From Phycisphaerales bacterium (GTDB lineage Bacteria; Planctomycetota; Phycisphaerae; Phycisphaerales; SM1A02): a DNA stretch of 10,894 bases. Positions 6,667 to 10,894 of the stretch are shown here, piece after piece. The position numbers and the translations under genes are program-made. Position 1 is the stretch's first letter. Every line of letters starts with the position of its first letter. The DNA lies in the NCBI GenBank assembly GCA_030748455.1, contig JASMLY010000002.1:1-10894 (forward strand), written 5' to 3'. A model generated the notes under the pieces. The model was given only the letters and a program-made list of their open reading frames with translations. It was not told the origin of the DNA and did no database searches.

Positions 6667-8779
6667 CGAGTGGTAGGTCGATTGTAATCGAAGCAGAATA
6701 GTAATTCGTGGGATGATGAAGCGTTTTGTAGATCACACTACAATCGCGTACAACTTTAAAAGTACCGAGTAACTGGTCTTTGTATTGCACGACTACAGGT
6801 TGATCGAGATCAAGTAGAAGATCATGAAGATATATGGTTATCTTTTTTACATCTGAATGGTGGATTGTTATCGTTTGATCGTCAACTGACGCAACGATTG
6901 TTGATCGAGCCACTGGTTCATCAACACCAAGCCAGTAGAGTTTGTCGTGCAGAACATCGTCTTGCACCCAGACAACCTTTTTGGGGTAGGGATTTCGTTC
7001 AAATGTAGCCATCCAAGGAAACGAGACCGTTTCCTTGCAATGCATCCAATGGCCCAACCCTTCGTGTACGAGCGCTTGGTGTTTGTACCCTTTGGGGTCT
7101 GATTTGTGCAATGCACCAAGTTGTGCTTTCCATTGCAACGCAATTGCATTGCGACTGTATGCTGAATCTTCAGCACCAACGTGTAGCGCAAAGGGAAGGT
7201 TTCGAAGTCCTTCTGGGACAGTTTCGTTCGGATGGCCAGCCATCATCGCTGCGGCTGCAAACCTGTCAGACATTCGTGGTGCGAGTTGGTACACACCATC
7301 ACCTCCCGCACTATACCCAAGTAGATACACCTTGTTTGGATTGACCCCCTCACTAAGCACCATATGGGTAATCAATTTGTCAAGCATGGGATCAATATGT
7401 GATTGATGCCACATGTTCCATGTGTCCGTTGGCGCGCGTGGCACAACGTAGACACCTTCTTCAAGGGTGTACAGTTCCTTTTGATTGTTCCACTGCTGCG
7501 TGTTCACTTCAGGAGGCGCCCCACCACCGCCATGCAAAGAAATCCAGAGAGATTTCTTCCCTCGTGGAGCATCCCCAAAAACCCTGTACCAAAAAGGCAT
7601 CCTGTACCCATCATGTTCGATGAGTTGTTCTGTAAGAGTTGGCTTGCGTTCGTGCCATGCAAGATCCGCAGCGCTGAAAGCTTCAAATTCTGTTAGGCCA
7701 CCATAAAAATCAATTATCAACTCGGTATCTATACGCTTTGTAATTGACTCACTCTTTGTTTGAAAGGTGTAGGTCTCTCCTTGTGGACACATAAATGTAA
7801 GATGATCGTTTGCATCTGCACGCTCATCTTTCGATATTCCTTCAAAAACAACTTCGCCCTGATCGTTTGAAACGATGACTTCCTGCGCTATTCTCGAGCC
7901 ATCTTTGTCCCTGATACGAATCCGAACTCGAACGTCCTCTGTGATGTGTTTGTTTGTGTAGCGATCTGTCACATCTACTGCGCCGTACGTCGTCACATCT
8001 GGCAGCCAAACAAGAGGAAAGTGCTGTGAAGACTCTTCCCACGTCACTGCAAATATTGCGTGTTGTGGATGCCCCTTTGTTGCTTTTGATGCAGAATCAT
8101 CAAACCAAGCCTTGTCTACTTCACTTGTATTGGCTTCAGTGTAATGCCAACCTTGATCCCAAAACTCGATCCAAGAGTGGTTACCACTTTCGTTGTACCA
8201 AAGCGGTGTCCCTGTAAATCGAGCAGGAACACCAACACTTCTGCAGGCATCGATCAACAGAATGCTCAACCCACTACAGGACGCCATGCCCGCTTCGATC
8301 GATTCAAAAGGTGATTGATCTGCTTTTGGGCGCTGCGTAGAGTAGTGCACGTCAACCATGTCATACAAGCTTTGGTTGAGAAGAATCGCCGCTTCGGTTG
8401 GTGTGGTTGCATCTTTGACAATCTCTGAAAACCGTGCATGAAAATCACTTCGCCAATCCTCTCGCCGTTCGTTGACATTCGAATATGGCAAGATGCAATC
8501 AAAGAAGAGCTCCTTGGAAACCTGATCTTTCCACGGAGCGTTCTGCCACGCTTCGTATGCGAGATTGCAATTCTGAAGTAGAAATTCACCTGTGAGTGTT
8601 TTCAGATCTTCTTCTGGCATGTGCGTCAATAGCCACGCCATACCCTCCTTTTGATTCGCTGGCACCGTACGGATAGCAAGTTCGATTTCATGCCTATTCT
8701 CAGCAGCAAGATCAAGTTGCTTCTGAAACGCTTCCCCACCAACTACGAAGCCAATCATCATCGGTATCCATATAAACAT
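6647..8779 (-). CDS. Secreted two-domain protein: transglutaminase-like plus alpha/beta-hydrolase
   Basis: From the ATG at 8779 this is 710 residues. The N-terminus (MFIWIPMMIGFVVGGEA) looks like an export signal, though it lacks basic residues. A transglutaminase-like domain follows: Cys168 in MASCSGLSILLIDACRSVGVPARF-type context and His201 in GNHSWIEFW. The third triad position appears to be Glu215 (WHYTEAN) where Asp is usual. After a linker with beta-rich character at about 250-380 comes an alpha/beta-hydrolase domain: oxyanion motif HGGGG (416-420), nucleophile Ser490 in GYSAGG, and probable catalytic His577 in GLGHW. It resembles PHB-depolymerase/feruloyl-esterase-like proteins. A GTG at 8806 would add nine residues. 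The ATG is preferred because the signal starts there and a -10-like box sits 6 bases upstream. It probably acts in the periplasm or outside the cell on peptides, esters or polymers. Substrate unknown. Confidence 0.85.
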   Translation of the reverse strand: MFIWIPMMIGFVVGGEAFQKQLDLAAENRHEIELAIRTVPANQKEGMAWLLTHMPEEDLKTLTGEFLLQNCNLAYEAWQNAPWKDQVSKELFFDCILPYSNVNERREDWRSDFHARFSEIVKDATTPTEAAILLNQSLYDMVDVHYSTQRPKADQSPFESIEAGMASCSGLSILLIDACRSVGVPARFTGTPLWYNESGNHSWIEFWDQGWHYTEANTSEVDKAWFDDSASKATKGHPQHAIFAVTWEESSQHFPLVWLPDVTTYGAVDVTDRYTNKHITEDVRVRIRIRDKDGSRIAQEVIVSNDQGEVVFEGISKDERADANDHLTFMCPQGETYTFQTKSESITKRIDTELIIDFYGGLTEFEAFSAADLAWHERKPTLTEQLIEHDGYRMPFWYRVFGDAPRGKKSLWISLHGGGGAPPEVNTQQWNNQKELYTLEEGVYVVPRAPTDTWNMWHQSHIDPMLDKLITHMVLSEGVNPNKVYLLGYSAGGDGVYQLAPRMSDRFAAAAMMAGHPNETVPEGLRNLPFALHVGAEDSAYSRNAIALQWKAQLGALHKSDPKGYKHQALVHEGLGHWMHCKETVSFPWMATFERNPYPKKVVWVQDDVLHDKLYWLGVDEPVARSTIVASVDDQTITIHHSDVKKITIYLHDLLLDLDQPVVVQYKDQLLGTFKVVRDCSVIYKTLHHPTNYYSASITIDLPLDVELQK

Positions 8780-8785
8780 GGCATC

Positions 8786-8791
8786 ACTATA
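8786..8791 (-). promoter_or_regulatory. Candidate -10 box of the transglutaminase/hydrolase gene
   Basis: On the minus strand TATAGT ends 6 bases before the ATG at 8779. A weak -35-like CTGACG lies 19 bases further upstream (8811-8816). There is no Shine-Dalgarno site. The -10 box falls inside the alternative GTG-started extension, which argues for the ATG and a leaderless message. Confidence 0.4.
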
Positions 8792-8829
8792 CGGCAAATT
8801 CAACACCTGTCGTCAGTAACGACGTCGAG

Positions 8830-8835
8830 TACAAT
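8830..8835 (+). promoter_or_regulatory. Candidate -10 box of the YchF-family gene
   Basis: TACAAT ends 8 bases before the ATG at 8844, the same spacing as at 1868. No Shine-Dalgarno site is present and no strong -35 box is seen. The divergent gene's promoter lies about 40 bases away, so the two promoters share the short region 8780-8843. Confidence 0.45.
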
Positions 8836-8843
8836 TTGCAAGT

Positions 8844-9884
8844 ATGGAATGTGGACTAATCGGCTTACAAGGCGTAGGCAAAACAACCCTGTTTACTGCT
8901 CTTACAGGGCACAGTGTTTCCGTACAAGTGGGAAGCATGAAGCCAAATGTGGGAATTGCTCCCATTCCAGATCCGAGATTAGACAAAATCAATGGATTCA
9001 TCGTTGCAAAAAAAGTCATTCCTGCAACATTGCAAGTTGTTGACCTACCTGGAGTACCTTCTGGTGGATCAAATCTCAACACAGTTCTTGCACACATACG
9101 AAACGTAGATGCACTCTGCGAGGTCGTAAAGTGCTTCGATGACGGAAACCCAGAAAACGATATTGCTTCAATGGATAGTGAATTGATCGTTGCAGATATG
9201 GTTGTTGTTGAGGGCGCCCTCGAAAAAGCAAACCGTACCGCGAAGCATGGCGACAAAGAAGCTCAAAAGCGAGTTGATGTGTTAACTCGAGTCAATGCCT
9301 TGCTCGAACAAGAAAAACCGGCACGGGATGGCGATTGGGATGAAAGTGACCGAGCAGTTCTCAAAAGTTACGGCATCATGACCGCCAAACCGATGCTCTA
9401 TGTTGCAAATGTGTCTGAAGACGATGTAGCGGGAGACTCTGCCGCTGCAACATACGTTTCAAGTTATGCAAAAGATCATGGTGGTGAAAGTGTCGTAGTT
9501 TGCGCAATGCTCGAGTCAGAAATTGCTGAACTTGAAAAAGACGACCAAACAGAAATGCTCGAATCAATGGGTCTCACTGAACCAGCAGTAGGTCCCCTTG
9601 CTCGATCGCTCAATACACTTCTTGGGTTGAGCACCTTCTACACAGCAGGTGAAAAAGAAGTGCGAGCATGGCCCATTCCTCAAGACGCGCCCGCCCCACA
9701 AGCTGCTGGGGTTATTCATAGCGACATCGAGCGTGGTTTCATCCGCGCTGAGTGTTACCACGTTGATGATCTCTTCTCGCTTTCATCTGAAAAAGCAATC
9801 AAAGAAGCTGGAAAACTCCGTAGTGAAGGCAAGAGTTACACAATGCAAGATGGTGATGTGGTAAACTTTCTGTTCAATGTCTAA
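8844..9884 (+). CDS. ychF: YchF/OLA1-family P-loop NTPase, divergent
   Basis: The 346-residue protein has the YchF layout: a P-loop domain, a helical insertion and a C-terminal TGS domain (about 262-346). Walker A is GLQGVGKTT (7-15) where the usual YchF form is 'G-x-P-N-V-G-K-S-T'. The 'PNVGIAPIPDPRLDKI' segment typical of the family follows. The G3 motif is D67-L-P-G-V-P-S-G-G instead of 'D-I-A-G-L-V-x-G-A'. The G4 position is NVSE (189-192), the NxxE form that gives YchF/OLA1 its ATP preference over GTP. The C-terminus (APQAAGVIHSDIERGFIRAE, then EAGKLRSEGKSY...QDGDVVNFLFNV) is classical. YchF binds ribosomes, and in E. coli it dampens the oxidative-stress response. The changed P-loop and G3 suggest a paralogous subfamily rather than the housekeeping YchF, so the symbol is only approximate. 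It overlaps the next gene by 8 bases. Confidence 0.85.
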   Translation: MECGLIGLQGVGKTTLFTALTGHSVSVQVGSMKPNVGIAPIPDPRLDKINGFIVAKKVIPATLQVVDLPGVPSGGSNLNTVLAHIRNVDALCEVVKCFDDGNPENDIASMDSELIVADMVVVEGALEKANRTAKHGDKEAQKRVDVLTRVNALLEQEKPARDGDWDESDRAVLKSYGIMTAKPMLYVANVSEDDVAGDSAAATYVSSYAKDHGGESVVVCAMLESEIAELEKDDQTEMLESMGLTEPAVGPLARSLNTLLGLSTFYTAGEKEVRAWPIPQDAPAPQAAGVIHSDIERGFIRAECYHVDDLFSLSSEKAIKEAGKLRSEGKSYTMQDGDVVNFLFNV

Positions 9885-10329
9885 ACTCAAAACAAGAACC
9901 AAGTGGCGGGTTCTTCTATTCTCAATTGCTCTCTTTGGGCCGCTAAGTTTCATCTTTCCAGTTGATCGCACGAACCCACCTGTAACTGGGGAAATTGAAG
10001 CACCCGAAGAAGTCATGGCTATTCTTCGAAGATCGTGTTACGACTGCCACTCCAACGAAACTGTTTGGCCATGGTATTCCTACGTTGCCCCTGCTTCTTG
10101 GCTTGTTGCGAGGGACGTTCAAAAAGGGCGGGATGAACTCAATTTCTCTGAATGGGATTCATACACAACGAAACAAAAAAGACATAAACGCAAAGAGTGT
10201 GGCGAAGAAGTAGAAGATGGCGAAATGCCCCTTTGGTTTTACGTTCCACTCCATCCGAATGCAGATCTCACAGCAGAGGACGTTGACCTTTTAGTTTCAT
10301 GGTCAAGCGGTACCCTGCGTAACGAATAA
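9877..10329 (+). CDS. Membrane-anchored haem-binding domain protein (CxxCH)
   Basis: The protein has 150 residues. An N-terminal helix at about 10-28 (WRVLLFSIALFGPLSFIF), with basic residues before it, acts as a signal anchor or signal peptide. The rest resembles the Haem_bd domain family (PF14376, from memory): RRSCYDCHSNETVWPWYSYVAP, with the c-type haem motif C54-Y-D-C57-H58, then a conserved-looking ASWLVARDV...LNFSEW, and a C-terminal part with Met215-type ligands not evident beyond EMPLWFYVPLHPNADLT. Haem would be attached on the outer side of the inner membrane. The ATG lies inside the YchF gene's last codons (ATGTCTAA, frames offset), so the two are probably translated together. Redox partner unknown. 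Confidence 0.85.
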   Translation: MSKLKTRTKWRVLLFSIALFGPLSFIFPVDRTNPPVTGEIEAPEEVMAILRRSCYDCHSNETVWPWYSYVAPASWLVARDVQKGRDELNFSEWDSYTTKQKRHKRKECGEEVEDGEMPLWFYVPLHPNADLTAEDVDLLVSWSSGTLRNE

Positions 10330-10474
10330 AGTTTACCTATTTACAACACCCTAGAAGCGTGTAATTGAAGTCTTGGTCCGCTAACTAAAAAACTCAGGGT
10401 AAACCACACGAAACGCTCTGCAACAAGTTGCACATCTATTTTCCTGATGTACGTTCTCCTTGGAAGCAGCGATT

Positions 10475-10489
10475 TGTGAATTGTTCACA
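10475..10489 (+). repeat. Inverted repeat TGTGAA-TTG-TTCACA, possible operator
   Basis: A perfect 6-base inverted repeat around a 3-base centre, about 90 bases before the ATG at 10577. The size suits a dimeric regulator site. It resembles a CRP/FNR-type half-site pair (TGTGA/TCACA) but with a 5-base instead of a 6-base spacer, so the regulator is not identified. Confidence 0.4.
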
Positions 10490-10496
10490 GTTGTAA

Positions 10497-10511
10497 GAGG
10501 ACTTTATCCTC
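10497..10511 (+). repeat. Short hairpin GAGGA/TCCTC
   Basis: GAGGA (10497-10501) and TCCTC (10507-10511) can pair across a CTTTA loop. It follows the possible operator by 7 bases and precedes another hairpin by 3 bases, so it may be part of a structured leader. Confidence 0.35.
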
Positions 10512-10514
10512 GAC

Positions 10515-10530
10515 GGTACATTTTTGTACC
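10515..10530 (+). repeat. Hairpin GGTACA-TTTT-TGTACC
   Basis: A perfect 6-base-pair stem with a T4 loop. It is followed by AAAATTAAAG, not by a T-run, so on the + strand it does not look like an intrinsic terminator. It could be a regulator site or a leader hairpin. Confidence 0.4.
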
Positions 10531-10543
10531 AAAATTAAAGTGA

Positions 10544-10563
10544 TTCTTCGCAGTTGCGGAGAA
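10544..10563 (+). repeat. Hairpin immediately upstream of the ribosome binding site
   Basis: TTCTTCGC (10544-10551) pairs with GCGGAGAA (10556-10563) across an AGTT loop, with one G-T wobble. The 3' arm ends directly at the Shine-Dalgarno sequence of the next gene, so folding could affect ribosome access or protect the mRNA end. Confidence 0.45.
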
Positions 10564-10570
10564 AAGGAGA
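10564..10570 (+). promoter_or_regulatory. Shine-Dalgarno site of the secreted protein gene
   Basis: AAGGAGA lies 6 bases before the ATG at 10577. It decides the start of the partial gene and, unlike the leaderless-looking starts at 1868 and 8844, implies a true 5' leader. Confidence 0.75.
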
Positions 10571-10576
10571 TCTGAA

Positions 10577-10894
10577 ATGAAAACAACTAACGTTGTATTA
10601 GGAGCTGCATGCAGTTTAGTGATTGCTGGTGCAGCGCAAGCGAGCCCTTTTCAAGGAATCAGCATTGATTCAATGGGAGATATGGGCCATGGCGAAACGT
10701 ACAGAATGTACGTAGATATTGATGATGGCGCTCGCGTAGATGCTATATTTGGGAACTCGGTAGGTAGTTTGTCAATCGGTACTGCTGATGGCATGAGCTT
10801 CTACCAAAACGCACTTGGTGGACCAACTTCCACAGCAATCAATAGTGCATTTTTCCCACTAGCACCTTCGCTAGAATGGGATTCATATGTCACA
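10577..10894 (+). CDS. Secreted protein of unknown function, 5' part only
   Basis: The frame is open from the ATG to the right edge (106 codons, no stop). The start MKTTNVVLGAACSLVIAGAAQAS is a clear Sec signal peptide, with cleavage likely after AQA (about residue 22). The mature part is acidic and Gly/Asp-rich: YRMYVDIDDGARVDAIFGN, then a segment with SFYQNALGGPTS and PLAPSLEWDSYVT. I recall secreted planctomycete proteins with the same 'FYQ...GG..S..IN..FF...PSLEWDS(Y/F)V' pattern, some with C-terminal sorting signals of PEP-CTERM type, but the C-terminus is outside the window so this cannot be tested. There is no lipobox. Function unknown. It has a strong ribosome site and a long leader with inverted repeats. 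Confidence 0.85.
   Translation, partial: MKTTNVVLGAACSLVIAGAAQASPFQGISIDSMGDMGHGETYRMYVDIDDGARVDAIFGNSVGSLSIGTADGMSFYQNALGGPTSTAINSAFFPLAPSLEWDSYVT

Larger units (their letters stand above)
10330..10576 (+). other. Non-coding region with several inverted repeats
   Basis: No supported gene lies between the haem-binding protein and the secreted protein. The stretch is AT-rich and contains GTTTACC (10331-10337) matched by GGTAAAC (10398-10404), a TGCAAC/GTTGCA palindrome (10419-10432), and four further inverted repeats towards the downstream start. It must hold the promoter and leader of the gene at 10577 and possibly the end of the upstream transcript. I see no convincing -35/-10 pair, no classic GC-rich terminator with a T-run, and no riboswitch family I recognise. 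Confidence 0.6.

Noticed and set aside
7035..7406. Plus-strand open frames within the transglutaminase/hydrolase gene
   Set aside because: They lie opposite the hydrolase catalytic region, whose motifs are clear on the minus strand. The translations are Cys/Ser-rich and unlike real proteins.
10475..10489. A CRP binding site
   Set aside because: The half-sites fit, but the spacer is 5 bases instead of 6 and nothing else indicates CRP. It is recorded only as an inverted repeat.
10515..10530. An intrinsic terminator for the haem-protein operon
   Set aside because: The stem is only 6 base pairs and AT-containing, and the following bases are A-rich on the + strand, not a T-run.
10330..10576. A known riboswitch (cobalamin, c-di-GMP or similar)
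   Set aside because: No conserved core sequence of a riboswitch class could be matched by eye.
1..10894. CRISPR arrays, tRNA or rRNA genes, insertion sequences
   Set aside because: No regularly spaced direct repeats, cloverleaf-like sequences or transposase-like frames were seen.

Overview
The window looks like a chromosomal segment of a Gram-negative, diderm bacterium of moderate GC content. My best guess is a marine member of the Planctomycetota, probably Phycisphaerae-like. This is recognition from memory, not a search. It rests on the small lipoprotein with a Cys-rich 'TPEDYCC' segment, the long transglutaminase-like secreted protein, and the truncated secreted protein at the right edge, all of which resemble planctomycete families I know.

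Left block (1-1828, + strand): the last codons of one FtsX/MacB-type permease, a second complete FtsX-type permease, and a small lipoprotein. Spacing is tight and there are good Shine-Dalgarno sites, so this looks like the 3' part of an ABC-transporter operon whose ATPase lies outside the window.

Central block (1868-6241, + strand): a single uninterrupted 1457-codon reading frame. It starts as a complete MsbA-type ABC exporter (six-helix membrane domain plus a nucleotide-binding domain with all core motifs). It continues without a stop into a complete secretin-like lipoprotein with its own signal peptide and lipobox, followed by an unrecognised C-terminal region of about 285 residues. An inner-membrane ABC exporter joined in one frame to an outer-membrane secretin is the most unusual thing here. 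It could be a true fusion, a precursor cleaved at the internal lipoprotein signal, or two genes merged by loss of a stop (biologically or by sequence error).

Minus-strand block (6220-8806): a secreted two-domain protein, transglutaminase-like plus alpha/beta-hydrolase (esterase/depolymerase-like), followed by a small conserved-looking membrane protein whose start overlaps its end. The membrane protein also overlaps the secretin end tail to tail.

Right block (8844-10894, + strand): a divergent YchF/OLA1-family P-loop protein overlapping by 8 bases a small membrane-anchored haem-binding (CxxCH) protein. A 247-base non-coding region rich in inverted repeats follows, then the start of a secreted protein that runs off the edge.

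A recurring feature is that the three genes beginning probable transcription units (1868, 8779 minus, 8844) have no Shine-Dalgarno site but have a -10-like hexamer ending 6-8 bases before the ATG. This suggests leaderless transcripts. I found no tRNA, rRNA, CRISPR array or insertion sequence.
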